NCBI GenBank assembly: GCA_002425415.1
Contig: DIMG01000033.1
Span: 62,001 to 126,000, forward strand
Direction of reading: 5' to 3'
Length of the DNA: 64,000 nt
Source: Micavibrio sp. UBA5572
GTDB taxonomy: Bacteria > Pseudomonadota > Alphaproteobacteria > Micavibrionales > Micavibrionaceae
Part shown: in pieces, positions 7,870 through 15,692 of the stretch
How the letters are laid out: each line of letters starts with the position of its first letter
Position numbering within the stretch: the first letter of the stretch is position 1
Translations under genes and position numbers: made by a program
Notes under the pieces: model-generated
Database searches by the model: none
What the model saw: the letters and a program-made list of their open reading frames with translations, nothing else
Told to the model about the DNA's origin: nothing

Positions 7870-9273
7870 CTAAAAATGTATAGCCTTGCCGTAAGCAGAC
7901 AAAACAGATTCATGCATCATTTCCGATAAAGTCGGATGCGGGAAGACCGTATGCATCAATTCGGCTTCAGTGGTTTCAAGTGTCATACCGAGAACTAACC
8001 CTTGGATCATTTCGGTTACTTCCGCCCCGATCATGTGCGCCCCGAGCAAAGCCCCTGTCTTGGCATCAAAAATAGTTTTAACCAACCCTTCAGGTTCCCC
8101 CAAAGCAATCGCCTTGCCATTACCCATAAACGGAAAACGACCGACTTTGATTTCATACCCCGCCTCTTTGGCTTTTGCCTCGGTTAAACCAACCGAAGCC
8201 ACCTGAGGATGCGCATAAGTACAGCCTGGAATCTGGCCTTTATTAAGCGGATGAACATTTTTCAACCCCGCCAATTTCTCGACACAGACAATCCCTTCAT
8301 GCGAAGCTTTATGAGCCAACCAAGGCGCACCAGCCACATCACCAATTGCATAAACACCGACTTCATCCGTTTCAGAATATGCCCCCGTGACAATGCGCCC
8401 CTTATCGGTTTTAACTTTTGTTTGATCCAAGCCGATATCTTCGATATTGGCAACAATTCCGACAGCCGAAATCACACGATCAACCGTAATCTTTTCAATT
8501 TTTCCGCCCCCAACATCAACATGACAAGTAACCGTGTCTTTGCCTTTTTCAAGCTTAACCACTTTGGCACCGGTCATGATTTTCATGCCCGCTTTTTCAA
8601 ACGCTTTACGCGCCAAACCGGAAATTTCTTCATCTTCAACCGGCATAACCCGATCCATCAGCTCAACAACCGTCACTTCAGCACCCAATGTCCGATAGAA
8701 GGACGCAAATTCAATCCCAATCGCACCAGACCCCACAACCAGCAACGATTTTGGCATCATGTCAGGAACCATAGCCTCACGATATGTCCAAACCAGTTTC
8801 CCGTCTGGTTCAAACCCGGGAAGAACGCGCGCGCGCGCACCAGTCGCCAGAATAATATGTTTGGCCGTCAAAATTTCTTTCTTTTTGTCTTTGGTTTCAA
8901 TCTCGACTTGCCCCTTACCTTTTAAACGACCATAAGCATCGAAAACAGTTACTTTATTTTTCTTAAGCAAATGCCCGATCCCGCCGGAAAGCTGTTTCGA
9001 AACAGATCTTGACCGTTCAACAATTTTTTTAATATCAAATGATGGTTTTTCACAAGACAAGCCATAGGCATCCGCATGGTTCATCAAATGGAAAACTTCA
9101 GCAGAACGCAACAAAGCCTTGGTCGGAATACATCCCCAGTTCAAGCAAATTCCGCCCAAATGATTGGCTTCAACAACCGCAACCTTCATACCCAGTTGCG
9201 CGGCACGAATTGCAGCCACATATCCACCGGGTCCACCGCCAATAACAACCACATCAAAAATTTTCTCTGACAT
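7870..9273 (-). CDS. lpdA: Dihydrolipoyl dehydrogenase (E3)
   Basis: The flavoprotein E3 reoxidises dihydrolipoamide on E2 with NAD+. The 467-residue sequence has the FAD-binding start DVVVIGGGPGGYVAAIRAA, the redox-active disulfide in GGICLNWGCIPTKALL (Cys42 and Cys47 region), the NAD-binding GSGAIGIEFASFYRTLGAEV, the second FAD motif VYAIGDVAGAPWLAHKA, and the C-terminal catalytic HPHPTLSE-like segment HTVFPHPTLSEMM. Length and spacing are standard. It follows the alpha/beta hydrolase gene by 41 bases and precedes lipA. A (CG)6C run at 8826-8838 lies in the coding sequence at the ATGARARV segment. Confidence 0.97.
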   Translation of the reverse strand: MSEKIFDVVVIGGGPGGYVAAIRAAQLGMKVAVVEANHLGGICLNWGCIPTKALLRSAEVFHLMNHADAYGLSCEKPSFDIKKIVERSRSVSKQLSGGIGHLLKKNKVTVFDAYGRLKGKGQVEIETKDKKKEILTAKHIILATGARARVLPGFEPDGKLVWTYREAMVPDMMPKSLLVVGSGAIGIEFASFYRTLGAEVTVVELMDRVMPVEDEEISGLARKAFEKAGMKIMTGAKVVKLEKGKDTVTCHVDVGGGKIEKITVDRVISAVGIVANIEDIGLDQTKVKTDKGRIVTGAYSETDEVGVYAIGDVAGAPWLAHKASHEGIVCVEKLAGLKNVHPLNKGQIPGCTYAHPQVASVGLTEAKAKEAGYEIKVGRFPFMGNGKAIALGEPEGLVKTIFDAKTGALLGAHMIGAEVTEMIQGLVLGMTLETTEAELMHTVFPHPTLSEMMHESVLSAYGKAIHF

Positions 9274-9314
9274 ATCAGTCCTCTCTTTTTATCATTTCAA
9301 CCAAAGCCGAAAAA

Positions 9315-10232
9315 TCAATCCATAAACCCATCAGATTGCTTGCTTGTACTTTCTGAATCGTAATTTCCAACAATCATATCCAGCAATAATTGCTGCGGAT
9401 AATTCGGCATATCATGAGCATCATATTTCAATCGCGGATCATGCCGATCAAAACGATCAACAAACATCTGGCTATTTTCTCCACATGACAGCATAAACTC
9501 TTCTACGTCATTGTGACGCAAATACTCGTCTCTTTCGACATGGACAAAGACCTTTCGAACATCCCGCAAAAGACCGGAGACTTGATGCGGCAAATCTTTA
9601 TATATTGCCCTTAGATTTGCCCGAGCCTCTTCCACATCCCGCAAAAATACTTTCTCAGCCACATCCGAAGAATTTAAAAATTCAGGAGTCCATAACGTCT
9701 CCATAATATCCTCACCATGTTCTTTCAAAAGACCAACCGCAGGAGCAAGGCACACGCACGTCCGCACACGTTCTAAAATGGAAGAGGAACTCTCCGCAAT
9801 ACGCGCCAAAGAATAAAGAGCACACACCGCCCCGAAAGAATGCCCAACCACAACAATATTCGAAAAAGAAGCTCCAATATCCCTTAAAACAGTTTCAGGC
9901 TCTAAAATCCAATCCATCATCGAAAACGATCCACCACCAATATAATCGCCATCATGATAAGGGATGGCTTTTGGAAATTTTTCACGATTCAAAAAATCGT
10001 CACTAAAATCTCCATTCAACCGCGTCCCATTGTGACGGATAACAACTAGATTATATTGCTGATCCTTCAGAAAGTCCGAGAAATGATTCTCGAATAGCGT
10101 CGCCCCACCACCCGGAAAACCTGGAACATAAATCACCAGCTGCCCACTCGGAGTTGGAGAATGAATCATTCTCCCTTCTGCCGTACGATTTTCAAATTTG
10201 AAATGTTTCCATTCTGGGCTGGCTGAATACAT
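9315..10232 (-). CDS. Alpha/beta hydrolase within the pdh cluster
   Basis: A 305-residue soluble protein with an alpha/beta-hydrolase layout. After LVIYVPGFPGGGATLF, which could form the oxyanion hole, comes the nucleophile elbow VVVGHSFGAV (Ser in GHSFG near residue 134). A possible acid is the Asp in VHVERDEYL, and a possible catalytic His is in YDAHDMPNYP near the C-terminus. There is no signal peptide. It lies 3 bases after pdhC and 41 before lpdA, so it is inserted into the E2-E3 pair and likely shares their transcript. The substrate is not predictable; an esterase or thioesterase is plausible. I am not aware of a role for such an enzyme in the PDH complex. Confidence 0.75.
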   Translation of the reverse strand: MYSASPEWKHFKFENRTAEGRMIHSPTPSGQLVIYVPGFPGGGATLFENHFSDFLKDQQYNLVVIRHNGTRLNGDFSDDFLNREKFPKAIPYHDGDYIGGGSFSMMDWILEPETVLRDIGASFSNIVVVGHSFGAVCALYSLARIAESSSSILERVRTCVCLAPAVGLLKEHGEDIMETLWTPEFLNSSDVAEKVFLRDVEEARANLRAIYKDLPHQVSGLLRDVRKVFVHVERDEYLRHNDVEEFMLSCGENSQMFVDRFDRHDPRLKYDAHDMPNYPQQLLLDMIVGNYDSESTSKQSDGFMD

Positions 10233-10235
10233 GGG

Positions 10236-11519
10236 TTATGCCAACATCAAAACTGGATTCTCGATAAAGCGCTTAAAGTGCTGAAGATATTCAGCTCCCA
10301 CAGCCCCATCAACAGAACGATGATCCGTAGAAAGAGTGACCGTCATAACGGTACGAATAACCATCTGACCGTTTTCAACCACAACACGCTCTTCCCCTGC
10401 TCCGACAGCCATAATACAACTTTGCGGAGGGTTCACAATTGCCTGAAAATTTTTCACACCGAACATGCCCAGATTGGAAATCGAAAAAGACCCCCCCTGA
10501 AACTCAATGGGCTTCAATTTTCCATCCTTGGCACGCTTTGCCAAATCTTTCATTTCATTGGAAATTTCATGCAATGATTTGGTTTCAGCCGCCTTGATAA
10601 TCGGTGTAATCAAACCATTTGGCGTTGCCACAGCAATCGAAATATCAGCATGTTTGTATTGGATCACAGCATCATCCGTCCAAGATGTGTTGGCCGAAGG
10701 ATAAGCCTTCAAAGACATGGCATTGGCTTTAATAATAAAATCATTCACCGAAAGCTTGAATGCGCCATCAGCCACAGCATTAATTTCCGAACGTGCTTTT
10801 AGCAAATTATCCAGAACACAATCCACAGAAAGATAGAAATGCGGAACAACCTGCTTGGCCTCAGTCAAACGGCGTGCTGTCACTTTCTTGATATTATTAT
10901 TTGGAAATTCAATATATTCCATTCCCAACATATCCGCCAATTGCTTGGCATCAGGGCCGGAAGAAGATACCACAGAATTCGGCACAGACGAAACCGCTCC
11001 GACTTTTGCATCTTCAATATCAGCCTTAACAATGCGACCATAAGGCCCCGATCCTTGGATGGACTTAAGATCGACACCTTTTTGCTCTGCCAAACGCCGC
11101 GCCAAAGGCGAAGAGAAAATCCGCCCACCACCGCTTTGTGGTTTATTAGAACCTGTCACCATCGAAGGCTCCACAGAATGTGTGGGAGTCGCAGGAGAAG
11201 GAGAAGGCAAAGTCTGCGCAACAGTCGATTGAATTGGATTTGACGTTGGAGCAGAGCCAATAGAACTAATATCCTCCCCTTCCTCCAGTAAGACCGCAAT
11301 TGGCGCATTCACAGCCACATTTGAAGTTCCGGCGGCAACCAAAATTTTGCCAAGTTTTCCTTCATCGACAGCTTCAACTTCCATCGTGGCTTTATCAGTC
11401 TCAATCTCGGCGATCACATCACCGGCCTTCACATCATCACCTTCCTGCTTGAGCCACTTGGAAAGTGTCCCATCAGTCATCGTCGGCGACAAAGCAGGCA
11501 TTAAAATATTAACTGGCAT
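10236..11519 (-). CDS. pdhC: Pyruvate dehydrogenase E2, dihydrolipoamide acetyltransferase
   Basis: E2 forms the core of the pyruvate dehydrogenase complex and transfers acetyl groups to CoA. The 427-residue protein has one lipoyl domain at residues 1-80 (MPALSPTMTDG, lipoyl Lys in EIETDKATMEVE), a Pro/Ser/Thr linker at about 80-135, a subunit-binding domain (SSPLARRLAEQKGVDLKSI) and the acyltransferase domain with STDHRSVDGAVGAEYL at the end, carrying the catalytic His. This architecture and length are usual for alphaproteobacterial PdhC. The gene is 15 bases after pdhB, and its stop lies 3 bases before the hydrolase start. Confidence 0.96.
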   Translation of the reverse strand: MPVNILMPALSPTMTDGTLSKWLKQEGDDVKAGDVIAEIETDKATMEVEAVDEGKLGKILVAAGTSNVAVNAPIAVLLEEGEDISSIGSAPTSNPIQSTVAQTLPSPSPATPTHSVEPSMVTGSNKPQSGGGRIFSSPLARRLAEQKGVDLKSIQGSGPYGRIVKADIEDAKVGAVSSVPNSVVSSSGPDAKQLADMLGMEYIEFPNNNIKKVTARRLTEAKQVVPHFYLSVDCVLDNLLKARSEINAVADGAFKLSVNDFIIKANAMSLKAYPSANTSWTDDAVIQYKHADISIAVATPNGLITPIIKAAETKSLHEISNEMKDLAKRAKDGKLKPIEFQGGSFSISNLGMFGVKNFQAIVNPPQSCIMAVGAGEERVVVENGQMVIRTVMTVTLSTDHRSVDGAVGAEYLQHFKRFIENPVLMLA

Positions 11520-11534
11520 ATTTTGTTTTTCCTT

Positions 11535-12968
11535 TTATCGATAACAAACTTTTTTAGCAGCATGAACAATCTCGTCAACTTGCGGCGTCGCCAAAGCCTC
11601 AAGATTGGTTGCATAAGGCATCGGAACATCCGCAGCGCAAACGCGCAAAACCGGTGCATCCAGATAATCAAACGCATGCTCGTTTACAAGTGCCGCAATC
11701 TCGGCACCGATACCGGCAAACGGCCAACCTTCTTCAACAGAAACAATCCGGTTAGTCTTTTTGACACTTTCAAGAATTGTCCAACGATCCAAAGGACGAA
11801 TGGTTCGAAGATTGATCACTTCGGCACTAATCCCTTGCTCTTCCAATTTCTTGGCCGCTTCAAGACATTTACTCACCATAATCGAGAAAGACACAAGCGT
11901 AACATCCGTCCCCGCCCGTTCGATCTTTGCCCGACCAATAGGGATAATATAGTCCTCCGAGACGGGAGTTTCAAATATTTGTCCATACATTAATTCATGT
12001 TCCAGAATCATAACAGGATTAGGGTCACGAATAGCCGCCTTCATCAGACCTTTGGCATCCGCCCCTGACCAAGGTGCAATCACCTTCAAACCAGGAACAT
12101 GGGCAAACCATGACGCATAACATCCCGAATGCTGTGCCCCGACTTTACCAGGAGAACCATTTTGGCCACGAAAGACAATCGGACAGCCCAATTTTCCACC
12201 CGCCATATAAAGGGTTTTGGCAGCAGAGTTGATAATCTGATCCATCGCCTGCATTGCAAAGTCCATTGACATAAATTCAATGATCGGGCGCAAACCATTC
12301 ATAGCAGCACCAACACCCAATCCTGTAAAAGCATGTTCGGTAATCGGGCTATCAACCACACGATCAGGGCCGAATTCATCTAGCATCCCTTGGGATATTT
12401 TATAAGCTCCGTTATATTCCGCCACTTCTTCTCCCAATAAAAACACGGTGTTATCACGGCGCATTTCTTCGCTCATCCCTATCCGCAGAGCTTCACGAAC
12501 CTGCATCGGTTCGGTCTTCTCCATAAAAGGAGCTTCGTCAAATGGAGGCGGTTCAATCACAATGCCCTGAGCATAGAGAGCATCACGATTGGCAATCGCC
12601 TTACCTTCTGCCTGAGTTACAACCGACACATCGGTGATTGAGTTCGCAACAGGAGCGGCATTGGGCACACATGGAATATCAACAGGGGCAGACACCGGAG
12701 CAGACGAAACAGATACTTCCGTTTCACCCTCTTCAAACAACACGGCAATCGGCGTATTCACGGCAACGCCTTGCGCGCCCTCGACAATCAGGATTTTTCC
12801 CAAAACACCCTCATCAACAGCTTCGACTTCCATCGTGGCTTTATCGGTTTCAATCTCGGCAATTACATCACCGGCCTTGACCACATCGCCCTCTTTCTTC
12901 AACCAACGGGCTAGATTCCCTTCAGTCATAGTAGGCGACAAAGCAGGCATTAAAACTTGTACAGACAT
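11535..12968 (-). CDS. pdhB: Pyruvate dehydrogenase E1 beta with N-terminal lipoyl domain
   Basis: The thiamine-diphosphate-dependent E1 beta subunit decarboxylates pyruvate with PdhA. At 477 residues it is longer than a plain E1 beta because residues 1-80 are a lipoyl domain almost identical in pattern to that of PdhC (MPALSPTMTEG, EIETDKATMEVEAVDEG), followed by a linker to about 145. The catalytic part starts at VREALRIGMSEEMRRD and contains LGEEVAEYNGAYKISQGML, GLRPIIEFMSMDFAMQAMDQ and the C-terminal VEEGWPFAGIGAE. Lipoyl-bearing E1 beta is known from several alphaproteobacteria. The 19 bases upstream and the decayed VOC gene separate it from pdhA. Confidence 0.96.
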   Translation of the reverse strand: MSVQVLMPALSPTMTEGNLARWLKKEGDVVKAGDVIAEIETDKATMEVEAVDEGVLGKILIVEGAQGVAVNTPIAVLFEEGETEVSVSSAPVSAPVDIPCVPNAAPVANSITDVSVVTQAEGKAIANRDALYAQGIVIEPPPFDEAPFMEKTEPMQVREALRIGMSEEMRRDNTVFLLGEEVAEYNGAYKISQGMLDEFGPDRVVDSPITEHAFTGLGVGAAMNGLRPIIEFMSMDFAMQAMDQIINSAAKTLYMAGGKLGCPIVFRGQNGSPGKVGAQHSGCYASWFAHVPGLKVIAPWSGADAKGLMKAAIRDPNPVMILEHELMYGQIFETPVSEDYIIPIGRAKIERAGTDVTLVSFSIMVSKCLEAAKKLEEQGISAEVINLRTIRPLDRWTILESVKKTNRIVSVEEGWPFAGIGAEIAALVNEHAFDYLDAPVLRVCAADVPMPYATNLEALATPQVDEIVHAAKKVCYR

Positions 12969-12986
12969 TTCTCTTCTTCCTCTTAC

Positions 12987-13290
12987 TTAAACTCTCGCCA
13001 AAACTTCTATCTTGTGCCCATCAGGATCATAAATAAAAGCCGCATAATAATCTTTCGCGTAATGCTTTCGAATACCGGGTTCACCACCATCTTTTGCCCC
13101 ACAATCCATTGAAGCCTTGTAAAACGCATTAACCTGTTCTCTTGTTTTTGCTTTCAGACAGATATGAGAACCATTGCACGCATCAGGTTTTCTAGATTCA
13201 TCAAGAGGCTCATTGACAATAAAGAAGGACTCCTCCTGTCCATAAGCCATAAATTTTTCTTCAATAGCTCCAAACAACCGTTCATATCCC
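12987..13290 (-). pseudogene. VOC (glyoxalase-like) protein gene lacking its 5' end
   Basis: The frame that ends at 12987 encodes a good C-terminal three-quarters of a VOC-family protein. From about 13290 it reads GYERLFGAIEEKFMAYG, then GSHICLKAKTREQVNAFYKA and HYAKDYYAAFIYDPDGHKIE, all family features. The normal beginning of such proteins, about 28 residues with a first-strand DHV-type metal ligand and an FY...L helix, is missing. Upstream of the junction the same frame runs into DNA that makes sense only in another frame, as a GxxExxY gene. An internal ATG at 13250 could still yield a short 87-residue product, but it would lack the first beta-alpha-beta unit. I therefore call it a 5'-truncated pseudogene, lying between pdhA and pdhB. 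Confidence 0.7.
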
Positions 13291-13410
13291 CTCAAGAAGA
13301 CCAGTTCCCAACACTTGATGTATTTGATAGGCAGCATCAACAACCTGACGCGATAAATCATCGAAAACAATCTTCGTGCTTTCTTTGTGATCTTCGTGTC
13401 TTCGTGGTGA
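13282..13410 (-). pseudogene. 5' fragment of a GxxExxY-family gene
   Basis: In one minus-strand frame this segment reads KIVFDD then DLSRQVVDAAYQIHQVLG, then TGLLEGI and a stop at 13284-13282. This matches the N-terminus of GxxExxY proteins (typical pattern D-L-x-x-x-V-I-x-A-A-x-x-V-H-x-x-L-G-x-G-L-L-E-x-x-Y). Just upstream lies a repetitive CACGAAGA-type run (about 13372-13408), which I associate with the leader of these genes in environmental genomes. The match stops exactly where the VOC frame becomes convincing, at the bases GGATATGAACGG, so the two fragments are joined by a recombination junction. No product is expected. Confidence 0.6.
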
Positions 13411-13431
13411 TACTTGCTTTTGCAAATCCAA

Positions 13432-14487
13432 TTACTCCTCAACAGGCACCAAAATATCAGTCCACAATTCGGACTCATTCGGCAACGGCGAAGCCTGCGC
13501 AAAATCCGCAGCCTCTCGAACAATCTCTTTGATTTCTTTATCAATTGGTTTCAAATCATCTTCACTCACATCATACTCGGATTGAAGAAGGGCTCTAACA
13601 CCATCAATCGGATCGCGATGTTTGTAATTTTCAACCTCATCTTTACTCCGGTATTTTTGCGGATCAGACATCGAATGCCCACGATAACGATAAGTCACAA
13701 TCTCAAGAATTTGCGGGCCATTTCCTGAACGAATATCATCCAATGCGCGGCTGGTAGCCTCACGAACAGCCAGAATATCCATTCCGTCCACTTGTTCGCC
13801 CTTAATGCCGAAACCTTCACCACGACGATAGAACTCACCGGCAGCATGACGCGGAACAGATGTCCCCATGCTGTACTGATTATTTTCAATCACAAACAAA
13901 ACAGGCAACTTCCACAACGCCGCCATGTTATAGCTTTCAGCCACCTGCCCTTGGTTGGCCGCACCATCCCCCATATAGGCAATACTCACACCGCCATCTT
14001 TTTTGTATTTGTGGGAAAACGCCAGACCCAAACCAATAGAAACCTGAGCCCCAACAATCCCATGCCCACCGAAGAAACCATTCTCGATTGAAAACATGTG
14101 CATCGAACCACCTTTACCACGTGAGCATCCACCCGCACGTCCGGTCAATTCAGCCATAACTTCATTGGCATCAATCCCACTCACCAACATATGGCCATGA
14201 TTGCGATACGCTGTAATACACGTATCCAATCCTTCCTTCATGACAGATTGAATACCGGTGACAACCGCCTCTTGACCAATATAAAGGTGACAGAATCCAC
14301 CAATCAGACCCATCCCGTAAAGCTGACCTGCTTTTTCTTCAAAGCGACGGATCAACAACATATCACGATAGAATTTTTTAAGCTCATCCACTGATGGTAA
14401 TTTTGCATTATTGGATAACTCACCAGATTGCGGTAAAGCCTTCAAGCTCGATTTCTTCATTTCGTCCTTCTTGGATTTGGATGACAC
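13432..14487 (-). CDS. pdhA: Pyruvate dehydrogenase E1 alpha
   Basis: PdhA holds thiamine diphosphate with PdhB and starts oxidative decarboxylation of pyruvate. The 351-residue protein shows RFEEKAGQLYGMGLIGGF, HGHMLVSG, RAGGCSRGKGGSMHMF, the ThDP-binding GDGAANQGQVAESYNMAALW and the phosphorylation-loop-like YRYRGHSMSDPQKYRSKDE. The frame starts at a GTG at 14487 preceded by GAGG at suitable distance. An ATG 3 bases further upstream is in another frame. It is first in the pdhA, pdhB, pdhC, lpdA, lipA run. The gap to pdhB is unusually long because two gene remnants occupy it. Confidence 0.96.
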   Translation of the reverse strand: MSSKSKKDEMKKSSLKALPQSGELSNNAKLPSVDELKKFYRDMLLIRRFEEKAGQLYGMGLIGGFCHLYIGQEAVVTGIQSVMKEGLDTCITAYRNHGHMLVSGIDANEVMAELTGRAGGCSRGKGGSMHMFSIENGFFGGHGIVGAQVSIGLGLAFSHKYKKDGGVSIAYMGDGAANQGQVAESYNMAALWKLPVLFVIENNQYSMGTSVPRHAAGEFYRRGEGFGIKGEQVDGMDILAVREATSRALDDIRSGNGPQILEIVTYRYRGHSMSDPQKYRSKDEVENYKHRDPIDGVRALLQSEYDVSEDDLKPIDKEIKEIVREAADFAQASPLPNESELWTDILVPVEE

Positions 14488-14617
14488 AACATAACCTCAC
14501 TAAAAATTTACCAGTGAATTGCTACACGATTTTTGCATTTCAGCCAAGGGGAAATAGCGCATTTGTGCGGCGCAACATATTGAAAAAAAAGGGAAAAATA
14601 AAAACTGATCGAAAAAA

Positions 14618-14932
14618 CTACTTGGAAAAAAGAATATCTTTTTCATCTTTTTGACGAAAGCCAAGAACAAGACGCGCCCGCTCCTCAAGTAAATCCTTAT
14701 TGATTGAAGTCGGCCGCAACATGGCAACACGAGCCTCCAGAGCTTCCCGCTCTTCATGAAGCTCTAAACTTTGGTTTTCTAAAACATGAATATTCTGCTG
14801 CAAAGTCAAATAGCGAACATAACTTCTCTGACCTGCCACAAGGTGATATGAAAAGTAGAAGCACAGCCCCATCCCGATGATTGTCAGGATGTTCTTGCGC
14901 ACCAGATAATTATGCTCAAGTAACTGCTTCAT
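14618..14932 (-). CDS. ftsB: FtsB-like septum formation initiator
   Basis: A 104-residue protein with one membrane helix near residues 14-32 (ILTIIGMGLCFYFSYHLVAG) followed by a coiled coil from about 38 to 75 (LTLQQNIHVLENQSLELHEE) and a short C-terminal segment EERARLVLGFRQKDEKDILF, typical of the DivIC/FtsB family. FtsB works with FtsL and FtsQ in activating septal peptidoglycan synthesis. It lies between the enolase region and pdhA, the usual alphaproteobacterial place. The 130 bases between it and pdhA and the 137 bases on its other side hold no gene that I can see. Confidence 0.88.
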   Translation of the reverse strand: MKQLLEHNYLVRKNILTIIGMGLCFYFSYHLVAGQRSYVRYLTLQQNIHVLENQSLELHEEREALEARVAMLRPTSINKDLLEERARLVLGFRQKDEKDILFSK

Positions 14933-15069
14933 ATACCTAGAGAATCACAGACGACTCACTGCCGTCAAGCAATTTCAGCCCAAAAAATAAAAGATTAAAA
15001 TAATAGGAATCTATTACCAGTCATATTGGACTGATTCAAAGAGCTTGTAAACATAACCAATTCAAAAAT

Positions 15070-15684
15070 TTAACTTTTCTGTCGCTGACCGATCACGGGC
15101 TTGTTCTTGTCTTCAGAATACCTCAAGATAAAGGCCCAAGCACGCTCGCCCACCATATTATTTCTGAAAACATCGGAAAGGAACGGAGCAATCAGCCACA
15201 CCCCGGACTCTTTTTCCGCTTGGAAATCCGCAAATCCCCATCCGGCATATCCAACAAAAACACGATAACGCTCAGGGAATTCTTCAATATCCCGCAATAT
15301 ATTCGGATGATCTTTAACCAAACCATCAAACGTTGTCACAACAGGAGTTTTTTCTGGAACAAGCTCCATCACAAACACAGCGTCACGATCTTCCACGGGG
15401 CCACCCCAATAAATAACGAAATTCCGATCTTTCAAATAAACTGGAAGGTCGGAAGAATTGGGATAAACTTTATTAACCACCAAAGCGCGGGCATCATACC
15501 ATGTCTGGTTATACAGATATAAAACACTGCGCGAAAAATTATCCCCATCGAACGACGGCGCGGCCAATACAAATTTTCCTTGATCCCCGTGATAAAATCC
15601 CAACACAGTCGGCAAAAGAATAAAAAAGGCGGCAAGAACCATTTGCCAGTTCATCGCCGCCCTTAAACTTTTTACAACCGACAT
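15070..15684 (-). CDS. AlgH/YqgE-family protein with an N-terminal membrane anchor
   Basis: A 204-residue protein in which residues 35-190 follow the AlgH/UPF0301 pattern: GKFVLAAPSFDGDNFSRSV, ALVVNKVY, YWGGPVEDRDAVFVME and RVFVGYAGWGFADFQAEKE followed by GVWLIAP. Classical members such as E. coli YqgE are cytoplasmic and start directly with the LIAMP-type strand. Here there is an added hydrophobic segment at about residues 12-31 (WQMVLAAFFILLPTVLGF), a signal anchor or uncleaved signal. The function of the family is not established. The gene starts 8 bases after eno and is probably co-transcribed with it. The alternative view, a decayed or diverged relative, seems unlikely because the core motifs are intact. 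Confidence 0.75.
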   Translation of the reverse strand: MSVVKSLRAAMNWQMVLAAFFILLPTVLGFYHGDQGKFVLAAPSFDGDNFSRSVLYLYNQTWYDARALVVNKVYPNSSDLPVYLKDRNFVIYWGGPVEDRDAVFVMELVPEKTPVVTTFDGLVKDHPNILRDIEEFPERYRVFVGYAGWGFADFQAEKESGVWLIAPFLSDVFRNNMVGERAWAFILRYSEDKNKPVIGQRQKS

Positions 15685-15692
15685 CAGTCAAA

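Noticed and set aside
8826..8838. CG dinucleotide run in lpdA
   Set aside because: It encodes the conserved Ala-Arg-Ala-Arg segment, the reading frame is intact and there is no evidence of slippage.
8209..8925. A 238-codon open frame on the plus strand, opposite lpdA
   Set aside because: It is antisense to a highly conserved enzyme, Asn/Arg/Phe-rich without any motif, and results from codon bias on the other strand.
13296..13544. Upstream extension of the VOC frame into pdhA
   Set aside because: It overlaps the conserved end of pdhA in another frame, and the sequence is Arg/Leu-rich nonsense until the junction.
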